28,627 bases of DNA, taken from the NCBI GenBank assembly GCA_934717895.1, contig CAKUZO010000018.1, positions 1 through 28,627 of the forward strand, written 5' to 3'. The DNA comes from an uncultured Candidatus Melainabacteria bacterium (GTDB lineage: Bacteria > Cyanobacteriota > Vampirovibrionia > Gastranaerophilales > Gastranaerophilaceae). Below the pieces are notes generated by a model that ran no database searches, had not been told where the DNA came from, and worked only from the letters and a program-made list of their open reading frames with translations. Positions within the stretch are counted from its first letter, which is position 1. Each line of letters starts with the position of its first letter. Position numbers and translations under genes: made by a program. Of this stretch, positions 6,461 through 14,612 are shown one piece after another.

Positions 6461-7956
6461 TGGTCGTACAATTATTAACAAGAAATTTTGAAATCGATAA
6501 AAAATTAGAAGAAATAGCGAACTTAATAGCTATACCAAAATCAAAATACGAAGAAGCTGAAAATCATTACAAAGCGGTAGGAGAATGGTTAGCTGGTGAA
6601 AACTCAGATTTAGCGAGATACAATCCTGATATATATGCGCAAGGTTCTTTTGCTCTAGGAACTGCTATAAAACCAATAGGTAGAGAAGAATATGATGTAG
6701 ATGCTGTTTGCAAATTAGATCTTTCCTTATGTAATATAACCCAAGCAGAATTAAAACATCTGGTAGGAAATAGATTAAAAGCTCACGATAAATATAAAGG
6801 AATGCTTGAAGAAAAAAGACGTTGTTGGGCTTTAAATTATTCAGATAGTAGTAAATTCCATCTTGATATATTACCAGCGATACCTGATAATGAAGTACAT
6901 TTTAATATTAATACCTATCGAAATTATAACTCGGTTGAAGCACTTTACATTACAGATAATGAAAAAGAAGATTATTCCAAAATTTCTTATAATTGGTTAA
7001 AAAGTAACCCAAAAGGTTATGCAAAATGGTTTAAAGAAAGAATGTTTTTGACGAATCAACAGAATAGAGTTATCAATTGTTGTGAATCCGTGGATGATTT
7101 ACCACTATTTCGAAAAACTACAATACTCCAAAAGACAATTCAATTGTTAAAATATCATAGAAATTTAAAATATAGTCAGCATGAACATAAGCCAATATCA
7201 ATAATTATCACAACCCTAGCTGCAAAAGCATATAGTGGTGAAAATAATATTTATGATGCAATGAAAAATATTGTTTCAAATATGAGTCAGTATATCGAAA
7301 GACGCGGTAACGAATATTGGATTGCGAATCCTGTTAATTCTGATGAAAATTTTGCTGATAAGTGGAACAAAGAACCAATAAAAGCAACTGTCTTTTTTGA
7401 TTGGCTTTCTGGATTAAATAATATATTTCATGATTTATTGTCAGAAAATACGGATTTTTCTGAAGTATTAAATGAGGCATACGGCCTAAATAATAATCTT
7501 GCAAAAACACAAATTGAAAGAAAAGAAAGATATATTAGTGATCCAATAAAAAAGTCCGTTTTTGATGTATGTTATAGAGAAGCATTAAAATGGCCAACTA
7601 TAAAAAAATGTTCTGTTTTAATAAATGCAAGTTTTAGAAAGGCACATAGTAATCAAACAAGTACGTATTATAGTAATGGAGCCGCATTACCTAAAAATGG
7701 TATTATACAATTTAATATTAAGTTAAAAACACCTATTTATGGTCAATATAAAATAATGCTACAAGTTGTAAATACTGGAGATGAAGCTAATGCTGCAAAT
7801 GATTTAAGAGGCAAATTCTTTGAGTATTTTTATATAGATTCAAATTTTCATCAAGAGCATACAAAATATAAAGGTAAACATATGATACAAGCATCAATTA
7901 TTCAAAATGGAATATGCATCGGGCAAAGTGAAGAATTTATAGTGAATATACAATAA
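6460..7956 (+). CDS. CBASS CD-NTase (cyclic oligonucleotide synthase, SMODS plus AGS-C)
   Basis: Nucleotidyltransferase (498 aa) that makes the second messenger activating Cap5 when phage is sensed. The polymerase-beta-like active site is complete: Gly62-Ser63 (QGSFALGTA), Asp79-x-Asp81 (YDVDAV) and a third acidic residue Asp136 (HLDILPAIP). The C-terminal part (about 385-497, with FNIKLKTPIYGQYKIML and HMIQASIIQNG) looks like the AGS-C sensor domain that accompanies SMODS nucleotidyltransferases. GGAGG in the end of cap5 serves as its ribosome binding site, and the TAATG overlap indicates translational coupling. No Cap2/Cap3 (E1/E2, JAB) or HORMA/TRIP13 genes follow, so this is a two-gene, type I-like layout. 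The clade and the nucleotide product cannot be read from the sequence by eye. Confidence 0.88.
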   Translation: MVVQLLTRNFEIDKKLEEIANLIAIPKSKYEEAENHYKAVGEWLAGENSDLARYNPDIYAQGSFALGTAIKPIGREEYDVDAVCKLDLSLCNITQAELKHLVGNRLKAHDKYKGMLEEKRRCWALNYSDSSKFHLDILPAIPDNEVHFNINTYRNYNSVEALYITDNEKEDYSKISYNWLKSNPKGYAKWFKERMFLTNQQNRVINCCESVDDLPLFRKTTILQKTIQLLKYHRNLKYSQHEHKPISIIITTLAAKAYSGENNIYDAMKNIVSNMSQYIERRGNEYWIANPVNSDENFADKWNKEPIKATVFFDWLSGLNNIFHDLLSENTDFSEVLNEAYGLNNNLAKTQIERKERYISDPIKKSVFDVCYREALKWPTIKKCSVLINASFRKAHSNQTSTYYSNGAALPKNGIIQFNIKLKTPIYGQYKIMLQVVNTGDEANAANDLRGKFFEYFYIDSNFHQEHTKYKGKHMIQASIIQNGICIGQSEEFIVNIQ

Positions 7957-7966
7957 AATATGATTG

Positions 7967-8003
7967 ATTAGTATAGGCCGTTTTATTAACGGCCTATACT
8001 AAT
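7967..8003. terminator. Bidirectional terminator between CBASS and the recombinase
   Basis: Perfect 16-bp arms (7967-7982 and 7988-8003) around a TTATT loop; the stem contains TATAGGCCGTT. It lies between two convergent genes. The plus strand continues with TTTCC; the minus strand has few T after the stem. Confidence 0.75.
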
Positions 8004-8023
8004 TTCCTGTCAATATAAATACA

Positions 8024-9604
8024 TCATAGAACATATTCCTCTGCCATTGCAATCAACTTCTTCACATTCAATTCAGGATCTTGGGTGCCGTTCATTATAC
8101 TTTCAATTATCTCAGGCGGGAGAAATCTTAGTTTTCGCAATCGTTTGTTGTTGCCGTTTCTGGCTTCAATCGGAAGTTTTCTTTCTGCTCCGAGTTTGTT
8201 ATACCAAAAACTTTTCACTATTGCCTGAATCAATTTCATATCATAATTCGCTTTACCAAGAATTATAATCTTATTTTGCCGTTGCGGAGTTAAAGAAATT
8301 CGCACATCAATGCGGTTTGTAATTATTTGTTCATCTTCTTCAATATGATTGAATTCTGCATTAAAAGCTAGTGTAACAAAGTGTTTCACAATATATGCGA
8401 TATCATAGCTTATTCTTATGTAGTCAATATTTAGTTCAACTCGCTTGATTGCAGTTCTTAAAAATACCTTATCCGTTTCGGAAGATTCCATTAAACCTAA
8501 TATCAATTTCTGTTGTTCTACTGAATAATTCTCAAGATACGTTTGCATTTTATGTGTGTTTTTTAATAATTTTTTTAAATCATTTTGTACAAAATTTTCA
8601 ATCTCACCTGCTGAAATTTTTGTTATCTCTCCGCGTTCATAATCAACAGGATTTTTAATTGACATACTAATATAGTATCTGTAATGCTTGTTATTAGCGT
8701 TACTGTAAGACGGCGACATCTTGTTTCCTTTGTCATCAAACAATAATCCTGCAAGTAGTGAGCCCGTTTTAGCATTAGTTGAGTGTTTTCTTTGAACAGA
8801 ATTTGCCTTTAATAAGTTTTGCACATTATTAAACAATTCTTCCGAAATAATAGGCTCATGCAATCCGTCGTATTCTTTGTTTTTGTGAATAATTTTACCC
8901 AAATAAACTTTATTTGAAAGTATATGGTATAAACTGCCTTTTGCCAATTCTTTTCCCGTTCTTGTGAGAATTTTTTGTTCTGCAAGATATTTTTTTAGTT
9001 TTAACACATTTCTTATCTCAAGATAAGATTTAAAAATAATTCGAACATTATCATCGTAAGGCGGGTCCGGATGCAACATGTGGTGATCGTCTTTTAGGTA
9101 TCCGTAAGGACAAGTTCCGGATAGCCAAAGTCCTTTCTTACGTGAGGCTTCAAACTTATCCCGAATTCTCTCACCTGTTACTTCACGTTCAAATTGAGCG
9201 AATGATAACAGGATATTTAAGGTTAGTCGCCCCATTGAAGTTGTTGTGTTAAAGTGCTGAGTTATAGATACAAATGATGCATTATGCTTATCAAATACGT
9301 CAATAATTTTTGAAAAATCCATCAATGAGCGGGTTAAACGGTCGACTTTATAAACAACTACAATATCAACTTCATCGTTTTCTATATCTTTCAAAAGTTC
9401 TTTAAATGCGGGTCGCTCCATTGTACCACCTGAATATCCGCCATCGTTATACTGTTTATCTAACAAAAACCAACCTTCATGCATTTGAGATTTTATATAA
9501 GCATCGCAGGCTTCTCGCTGAGCATCAAGTGAGTTGAAGTCCTGTTCAAGTCCTTCTTCTGTTGATTTTCTTGTATAAATTGCACATCTGACTTTCTTTT
9601 TCAT
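8024..9604 (-). CDS. Large serine recombinase
   Basis: Site-specific DNA integrase/excisionase of the large serine recombinase family (526 aa). The N-terminal resolvase domain (1-150) has nucleophile Ser14 in IYTRKST, the YSGGTMERPAF segment and the VYKVDRLTRSL motif with Arg89 and Arg92. The recombinase domain follows (about 160-280, GTCPYGYLKDD, LAKGSLYHILSNKVYLGK). The zinc-ribbon position (SLLAGLLFDDKGNKMSP...HYRYYIS) lacks the usual cysteines, a variant seen in one branch of the family. GGAG 8 nt upstream supports the start, which overlaps the DUF2924 stop (TAATG). It is intact, so it could still move an element; no att site could be identified. A homologue is cut by the window end at 28627. 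Confidence 0.92.
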   Translation of the reverse strand: MKKKVRCAIYTRKSTEEGLEQDFNSLDAQREACDAYIKSQMHEGWFLLDKQYNDGGYSGGTMERPAFKELLKDIENDEVDIVVVYKVDRLTRSLMDFSKIIDVFDKHNASFVSITQHFNTTTSMGRLTLNILLSFAQFEREVTGERIRDKFEASRKKGLWLSGTCPYGYLKDDHHMLHPDPPYDDNVRIIFKSYLEIRNVLKLKKYLAEQKILTRTGKELAKGSLYHILSNKVYLGKIIHKNKEYDGLHEPIISEELFNNVQNLLKANSVQRKHSTNAKTGSLLAGLLFDDKGNKMSPSYSNANNKHYRYYISMSIKNPVDYERGEITKISAGEIENFVQNDLKKLLKNTHKMQTYLENYSVEQQKLILGLMESSETDKVFLRTAIKRVELNIDYIRISYDIAYIVKHFVTLAFNAEFNHIEEDEQIITNRIDVRISLTPQRQNKIIILGKANYDMKLIQAIVKSFWYNKLGAERKLPIEARNGNNKRLRKLRFLPPEIIESIMNGTQDPELNVKKLIAMAEEYVL

Positions 9605-9921
9605 TACGCAACTCCGAAAAATTTCTTACCATTCCAACGAGTACCGGTTATCTCGTTGGCAATCGCAGACAAACTCTTGTATGTTCTGCCGTTGTATTCA
9701 AAACCGTTGGGGATAACCGTTACAGAGTATCTTTTCCCTTTAAATTCTCGAACCAGTTTTGTTCCGTCGGTAATTGATAAAACTTTGTTATCTTTTTCAA
9801 TGTTTTGAGTTCTGTCATAATTTTCAACTAGTTTGTCAATTTTTCGTTGAACTTTAGGAGATAAGGAACCGTGTTGTTCTTCCCAATTCTTAATTCGTTT
9901 TTCAAAAATATTTAATGCCAT
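9604..9921 (-). CDS. DUF2924 protein, partner of the serine recombinase
   Basis: Small protein (105 aa) of the DUF2924 family, typically encoded just before a serine recombinase in phages and integrated elements; its biochemical role is not established. The second half has the family pattern: DGTKLVREFKGKRYSVTV, GFEYNGRTYKSLSAIANEITGTRWNG and the end FFGVA. The start at 9921 (MALNIFEKR) was chosen because AAGGTG lies 5 nt upstream; the longer frame to 9999 adds 26 residues that do not belong to the family. The stop overlaps the recombinase ATG, so both are co-translated. A role in DNA binding or in controlling recombination direction is plausible but unproven. Confidence 0.85.
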   Translation of the reverse strand: MALNIFEKRIKNWEEQHGSLSPKVQRKIDKLVENYDRTQNIEKDNKVLSITDGTKLVREFKGKRYSVTVIPNGFEYNGRTYKSLSAIANEITGTRWNGKKFFGVA

Positions 9922-9976
9922 GTATACACCTTTTTGTTTTCTTACATAAATCACTCTTGTTGCGGATAAAGTCAAG

Positions 9977-10141
9977 TCAATTAACACAATTGTTATCATT
10001 AAAGTTCAATATAATAACTATCATCTTGCTCAGGTCTTGTAATAAATATTTTTCACAGATAGAAATTTTAGCATTTTGATTTTCTGGATCTAAATGTTAA
10101 ATCTCAGTAAGTACATTAATAACTTTTTCTAAATTTGCCAT
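9977..10141 (-). pseudogene. Short reading frame interrupted by one in-frame TAA
   Basis: From ATG at 10141 (AAGGA 8 nt upstream) the frame reads MANLEKVINVLTEI, then TAA, and continues in the same frame HLDPENQNAKISICEKYLLQ... to TGA at 9977-9979. Composition on both sides looks protein-like, which suggests a small gene with a nonsense mutation, or a 14-aa peptide followed by chance sequence. No family recognised. Confidence 0.3.
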
Positions 10142-10301
10142 AATAAAATCCTTTCAAGTTTTACATTTATATACATCACTCTGTCTTAAATTTTAATCAA
10201 GACGGCAACATAATTTGTGCCAAAAGCCTTTAGACAGGCGGTTTTTCTTTTTCTTATATTTTTTATCTCCAACACTCAAAAGTTTTTCCTAATTTTTATA
10301 T

Positions 10302-10318
10302 GGATGCATATGCAATCC
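10302..10318. promoter_or_regulatory. Near-palindrome upstream of the methyltransferase gene
   Basis: GGATGCATATGCAATCC is palindromic except for one extra A. It lies 25 nt before the methyltransferase ATG, where a repressor site would act. No convincing -35/-10 pair could be placed around it. Confidence 0.3.
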
Positions 10319-10343
10319 GTACAAAATAATAGGAGACAAAAAA

Positions 10344-11660
10344 ATGAAATCTCGCAAAAACAAGTTAGCTATTAGCTATCAAAATCCGGCAGAGTTAAAA
10401 CTCAATCCAAAGAATTCAAGAACACACAGCAAGAAGCAGTTGCACAAAATTGCACAGAGTATTGAAAAGTTAGGATTTAATAACCCTGTGCTTGTGGATA
10501 CAGAAAATGTAATAATTGCTGGACATGGCAGAGTATTAGCTGCAAGAGATTTGGGTTTGACAGCAATTCCGACAATTTGTTTAAGTCACATGACACAAGA
10601 ACAGATCAGGGCTTACATTATTGCTGATAACAAACTTGCTGAAGAAGCAGGCTGGGACAATGAAATCCTAAAAATCGAACTGGATTTCCTAATGAACCTT
10701 GAATCTGAAATTGGCTTTGATGCAACTATTACAGGTTTTGATATTCCTCAATTGGATTTGATATTAAATCCTGAAGTTCTAGATGTAGTAAAAGATGCTT
10801 CAAAGAAAGATTCTGATACAGAGTTTTTAGAAAATGTTATTGATATTCCAAAGCGAGTGCAAAAGGGGGACTTATGGAAACTTGGTGAACATCTGCTTTA
10901 TTGTGGAAATTCATTGGAAGAAATTAGTTACAAAAAGCTTTTGCAAAATGAATTAGCACAAGTTGTATTTACAGACCCACCATATAATGTCAAAATAAAA
11001 GGAAATGTTACAAAACAAAAACAGCACGAAGAATTTGAACTTGCCTCGGGTGAAATGAAAAAAGATGAATTTATTGATTTTCTCAAAACTGCAATGAGTT
11101 TGCAAGTAAGATATTCAATTGACGGCTCTATACATTATCAATGTATGGATTGGCGTCATGTTAGTGAAATGCTTGATGCTGGTAGTGAAGTTTATTCTTC
11201 GCTCAAAAATATTTGCGTTTGGGATAAAGGTACTGGCGGTATGGGGTCACTATATCGTTCTCAGCATGAATTTATTTTTGTATTCAAAAATGGAACAAAA
11301 CCTCATATAAATAATGTCGAACTTGGGGTTCACGGAAGATATCGTACAAATGTTTGGAAATATAAAGGAATGCATGCCAGCAACCCTCAAGCTAAGACCT
11401 TGGTAAAACTGCATCCGACAGTTAAACCCGTTCCAATGATTATGGATGCACTTTTAGACTGTTCTTCACCAAACGGAATTGTTTTGGATTCTTTTGGTGG
11501 CTCCGGTTCAACTTTAATCGCGGCAGAGCGTACAAAACGAAGAGCGAGAATTATTGAACTTGAACCTAAATATTGTGACGTGATTTTATATCGTTGGGAG
11601 CATCTTACAGGTAAAACTGCCGAGTTAGTTGAACTCAAGGAGGTTTATGATGTCAAATAA
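10344..11660 (+). CDS. ParB-domain DNA methyltransferase (N6-adenine or N4-cytosine type)
   Basis: Prophage-type DNA methylase (438 aa). Residues 1-140 form a ParB/Srx-like nuclease-fold domain (LKLNPKNSRTHSKKQL, then NVIIAGHGRVLAARDLG). The catalytic domain has DPPY at 211-214 (motif IV) before the AdoMet-binding FGGSGST at 384-390 (motif I), the beta-type order, and the end RRARIIELEPKYCDVIL is typical. It should methylate adenine or N4-cytosine at a short site that cannot be read here. No cognate restriction gene is adjacent, so it is an orphan, as in phages that protect or mark their DNA. AGGAG lies 8 nt before the ATG. It overlaps the next gene by 11 nt and forms an operon with DUF5681 and terminase. 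Confidence 0.9.
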   Translation: MKSRKNKLAISYQNPAELKLNPKNSRTHSKKQLHKIAQSIEKLGFNNPVLVDTENVIIAGHGRVLAARDLGLTAIPTICLSHMTQEQIRAYIIADNKLAEEAGWDNEILKIELDFLMNLESEIGFDATITGFDIPQLDLILNPEVLDVVKDASKKDSDTEFLENVIDIPKRVQKGDLWKLGEHLLYCGNSLEEISYKKLLQNELAQVVFTDPPYNVKIKGNVTKQKQHEEFELASGEMKKDEFIDFLKTAMSLQVRYSIDGSIHYQCMDWRHVSEMLDAGSEVYSSLKNICVWDKGTGGMGSLYRSQHEFIFVFKNGTKPHINNVELGVHGRYRTNVWKYKGMHASNPQAKTLVKLHPTVKPVPMIMDALLDCSSPNGIVLDSFGGSGSTLIAAERTKRRARIIELEPKYCDVILYRWEHLTGKTAELVELKEVYDVK

Positions 11661-12027
11661 GGATTTGCAGAAATACGAGGTGGGCTATAAACGCCCGCCT
11701 CGCGAACACCAATTTAAACCAGGACAGTCAGGAAACCCGAAAGGGCGTCCTAAGAAGAACAATAATTTCGCAGAAGATGTTCTGGAAGAAATGAGCGAAA
11801 TGATTACAGTTCAGGAAAATGGGAAATTAACGAAAATTACTAAAAAACGGGCTTTAGCTAAGCGTCTGATTGCAGATTCGCTTAGTGGCAAAGTTTCTGC
11901 AATAAAAATTCTTACTCCAATCTTAGCTGGAGAAACTAAGATAACAAAAGATTTTGAAGAAGAGTTAACACCGCAGGATGCTCAGATTTTAGAAGATTAT
12001 ATACAAAGGAGATTAAATCATGAATAA
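11650..12027 (+). CDS. DUF5681-domain protein, likely terminase-associated
   Basis: Small basic protein (125 aa). The N-terminal KPGQSGNPKGRPKK stretch (about 23-36) is the DUF5681 signature and looks like a nucleic-acid-binding tail; the rest is helical (DVLEEMSEMI, KRALAKRLIADSLSGKVSAIKIL). In related elements it lies between a methylase and the large terminase, the place of a small terminase subunit, so a DNA-recognition role in packaging is plausible but inferred. AAGGAGG with 6-nt spacing points to the ATG at 11650; the ATG at 11647 is possible, and a longer frame from 11629 is unlikely. It overlaps both neighbours (11 nt and 8 nt), which indicates coupled translation. Confidence 0.75.
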   Translation: MSNKDLQKYEVGYKRPPREHQFKPGQSGNPKGRPKKNNNFAEDVLEEMSEMITVQENGKLTKITKKRALAKRLIADSLSGKVSAIKILTPILAGETKITKDFEEELTPQDAQILEDYIQRRLNHE

Positions 12028-13528
12028 CAAGGGAATTTTATATGCTGCTTGCAGGAACGATCTTTATGCGTTTATGCAAAAAGCATTTTATGAAATTGAT
12101 GGCTCACAGGAGTTTAAAGGTAATTGGCACTTAGAACTTATATGTGATAAGTTGCAGCAGTGTTTAGACGGCAAAATTAAACGATTAATAATAAATATTC
12201 CACCGAGGAATTTAAAATCTCACATAGCTTCTATAACATTTCCGGCTTATATTCTTGGACACTCACCATCTGAAAGAATTATCTGTGCAAGTTATGCACA
12301 ACCTCTTGCCAATGATTTGTCACGAAAAACCCGACAGCTTATGGAAACTGATTTTTATAAACAAGTTTTTAAAACCCGTTTAGGTGATAAGAATACTGAA
12401 AATATGTTTGAAACAACTTATAACGGATATAGATTTGCAACATCTGTTGACGGGTCATTAACAGGTTTTGGCGGGAATTGGATAATACTTGACGACCCTA
12501 TAAAAGCAGATGATGCCCAATCTGATGTAAAACGAAATAATGTAAATAATTGGTATGATAACACACTTATTTCAAGGTTAAATGATAAAGTGAACGGTGT
12601 AATTATAGTTGTAATGCAACGATTACATATTGACGATTTAACGGGTCATTTGCTAAAACAAGATGGATGGGATTTATTATCGCTTCCTGCGATAGCTGAA
12701 CACGATGAATGTTTTACGCTTTCAAATGGAAAAATTGTTGGTCGTAAAGTCGGTGAGGCATTAAATCCAGATTTAGAACCATTAGAAATTCTAAAAAATC
12801 AACAAAAATTGATGTCTAATTATAACTTTTCAGCTCAGTATCAGCAGAATCCGATACCTGCAAAAGGTAATATTATAAATTTTGATGATTTTGTTTTTTT
12901 TGACAGTTCTCCATTAGAAGCTGAGACTATTCAAAGTTGGGACATTGCGTTAAAAAATGGAAAAGACAATGATTATTCTGTTTGTATAACTGCAAAGTAT
13001 AAGGATAATGTTCTCTATATTGAAAATATTCAACGGTTTAAACTTGATATGTTTGCTTTAACAAATAAGATTCGTGAATTGTACCAAGTTTTTGGGTGTA
13101 ATCATGTTATTGTCGAAGACAGTTCAATTAGCACGCACCTCCTTCAATATATTCAAGGACAGTTGAATTTGTATCCGATTAAATATAAACCTCAAGCTGA
13201 CAAAATCACTCGTGCAAACAATGCTTCATTATTTATTAGTTCCAGCAGAGTCTTGTTACGGAAAGATGCCGATTGGTTAGATGATTTTAAATCTGAAATC
13301 AATGCTTTTCCTAATGGGAAGCATGATGATCAGGTTGATGCTTTGACTCAACTGATAGGAGTTATTAATAACAAGCAAAATTACTGTAATCTTGAGGCAA
13401 TTGCTAATGCTATCCAAAGGTATGATCAAAAGACCAATAATATGAGCAAAGCTAAATTTTGTGAAATGGCTTATAAAAAATTTCGATCTAGACTCCATTG
13501 CTCTATGTCATACAAGAAACTCTCTTAA
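12020..13528 (+). CDS. terL: Phage terminase large subunit
   Basis: Motor and nuclease that package phage DNA into a prohead (502 aa, the normal length). The ATPase domain has a Walker-A-like PPRNLKS (61-67), an adenine-site segment (ASYAQPLANDLSRK) and Walker B LDD at 157-159 (WIILDDP). The RNase-H-like nuclease domain has Asp308 (SWDIA), Glu366 (VIVEDSS) and Asp436/437/440 (KHDDQVDAL), so all acidic residues are present. AAGGAG lies 8 nt before the ATG. No portal, protease, capsid or tail gene follows, so it is either a prophage remnant or part of a mobile element that keeps only packaging genes. The stop codon lies in the centre of a 32-bp palindrome. Confidence 0.92.
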   Translation: MNNKGILYAACRNDLYAFMQKAFYEIDGSQEFKGNWHLELICDKLQQCLDGKIKRLIINIPPRNLKSHIASITFPAYILGHSPSERIICASYAQPLANDLSRKTRQLMETDFYKQVFKTRLGDKNTENMFETTYNGYRFATSVDGSLTGFGGNWIILDDPIKADDAQSDVKRNNVNNWYDNTLISRLNDKVNGVIIVVMQRLHIDDLTGHLLKQDGWDLLSLPAIAEHDECFTLSNGKIVGRKVGEALNPDLEPLEILKNQQKLMSNYNFSAQYQQNPIPAKGNIINFDDFVFFDSSPLEAETIQSWDIALKNGKDNDYSVCITAKYKDNVLYIENIQRFKLDMFALTNKIRELYQVFGCNHVIVEDSSISTHLLQYIQGQLNLYPIKYKPQADKITRANNASLFISSSRVLLRKDADWLDDFKSEINAFPNGKHDDQVDALTQLIGVINNKQNYCNLEAIANAIQRYDQKTNNMSKAKFCEMAYKKFRSRLHCSMSYKKLS

Positions 13529-13542
13529 GAGAGTTTCTTGTA
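13511..13542. terminator. 32-bp perfect palindrome at the terminase stop codon
   Basis: The sequence from 13511 to 13542 is its own reverse complement; the centre TTAA (13525-13528) contains the TAA stop. The RNA would fold into a long hairpin with a minimal loop followed by AATTTGTT, a terminator-like element. The palindrome encodes the last residues (YKKLS), so it overlaps coding sequence. Confidence 0.6.
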
Positions 13543-13670
13543 AATTTGTTACGATATTTTGTAGTTATCACTACTTTTCACTTTTTAGAGTTAAGTTGTA
13601 ATACACATGAATTCTTATGCGACACTTTCTGACGTATATATATTGCATAATGAAAATATAAGGAACAAAA

Positions 13671-13775
13671 ATGAAATATTTAATACAAGCAAACAAAGTA
13701 GTTTTTAGTGGAAATATGCAGATGATAATGAAATACATTTCAGATTTTTTTATAAAATTAAAAATTAAGAAATAG
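13671..13775 (+). CDS. Hypothetical 34-aa protein
   Basis: Small ORF MKYLIQANKVVFSGNMQMIM... ending in a Lys/Ile-rich tail (KLKIKK). AAGGA 6 nt before the ATG is a good ribosome binding site, and the frame fits between the terminase palindrome and the ATPase gene, 26 nt before the latter. The sequence is basic and helical with no recognisable domain. Real expression is uncertain. Confidence 0.4.
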   Translation: MKYLIQANKVVFSGNMQMIMKYISDFFIKLKIKK

Positions 13776-13801
13776 GGACAATTAGTAAAGGAATAATATT
13801 A

Positions 13802-14545
13802 ATGGAAAACAAAATACCTTGTGATGATTTATTTGTATTATCGGGTAAATATCGAGCAATTTGTGATAATACTATAATAAAAAACGAAGCCGACAAACTG
13901 TGGGAAGAAACAAAAGATTTAGCAAAAGTTGATGAATTCTGCGAAAAATTTCTAAATAAATTGAAAACTGCTAGATTGCTAAAAAAATCAAATATAAACA
14001 AACGCTTTATAAATAAAAATTTTTCTAACTATAAAACATTTGACAACATAACTATAAAAGCAAAACAAATTGCGATAGATTATGCTGAAAATATTTATGC
14101 ACATCTTGCATTTGGGACAAATCTTGTTATTGAGGGGTTAGGAAAGGTTGGAACTGGAAAAACTCACTTAGCTTGTTCTATTGCTCATTCGGCAATTGAA
14201 CAAGGTGTGCCTACAAAATTTATTAATGTTGTATCAATGATTTCAGAATTAAAAGAAAGTATCAATATCCCTCAATTTATTAAATCTTATGCAGATATAG
14301 ATTTATTAATTATTGACGATTTAGGAAAAGAAAAAAATTCTGAATTTGTAAGCAGAACAGTATATCAGATTATAAACATAAGATATGAGAAAGAAATTCC
14401 TACAATAATAACAACAGAGGGAGCTATGTCTACAATGACATCACACTATAAAGAAAAGGGAAATGCAATACAAAGCAGAATAGCGGAAAACTATATATTG
14501 ATAACCTTGAATGGAGAAGATTACAGGCGAAAGTCTCTAATCTAA
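13802..14545 (+). CDS. DnaC/IstB-like AAA+ ATPase
   Basis: ATPase (247 aa) of the DnaC/IstB helicase-loader group. Walker A is GKVGTGKTH (114-122), Walker B LLIIDDLG (168-175), followed by sensor-like segments (VYQIINIRYEKEIPTIITTEG and NAIQSRIAENYILITLNGEDYR). The N-terminal 90 residues are charged helices without the zinc site of some DnaC proteins. Such proteins load DnaB helicase in phages and plasmids (DnaC) or assist IS21-type transposases (IstB). No transposase or replication initiator lies next to it, so an IS21 origin is unlikely. AAGGA 9 nt upstream supports the start. It is followed 67 nt later by the TPR gene; a role in element replication, or as the NTPase of a multi-gene system with the next two genes, are both possible. 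Confidence 0.8.
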   Translation: MENKIPCDDLFVLSGKYRAICDNTIIKNEADKLWEETKDLAKVDEFCEKFLNKLKTARLLKKSNINKRFINKNFSNYKTFDNITIKAKQIAIDYAENIYAHLAFGTNLVIEGLGKVGTGKTHLACSIAHSAIEQGVPTKFINVVSMISELKESINIPQFIKSYADIDLLIIDDLGKEKNSEFVSRTVYQIINIRYEKEIPTIITTEGAMSTMTSHYKEKGNAIQSRIAENYILITLNGEDYRRKSLI

Positions 14546-14612
14546 AAAAGTATTTGAAACCATTATATAACTTTAAAGCGGAGGAATAGACTAATAATGG
14601 AAGGCGTGTGTA

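Larger units (their letters stand above)
9922..10343. other. Divergent intergenic region between DUF2924 and the methyltransferase
   Basis: About 420 nt. It contains a broken minus-strand reading frame (9977-10141), a weak hairpin GCCT-TTAGAC-AGGC followed on the plus strand by GG and a T-rich run (about 10230-10252) that could be a degenerate terminator, and a near-palindrome at 10302-10318 before the methyltransferase gene. No intact gene of normal size is visible. Confidence 0.5.

Noticed and set aside
5309..7956. Type II or III CBASS
   Set aside because: No E1/E2, JAB, HORMA or TRIP13-like gene lies next to the effector-cyclase pair; the next gene is a convergent recombinase.
10344..11660. 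Restriction-modification system
   Set aside because: The methylase has a ParB-like domain and lies in an operon with DUF5681 and terminase; no restriction endonuclease is adjacent, and the nuclease operon is 6 kb away with its own regulator.
13802..14545. IstB of an IS21-type insertion sequence
   Set aside because: No IstA-like transposase frame or terminal inverted repeats flank it; the following genes are TPR and WG proteins.
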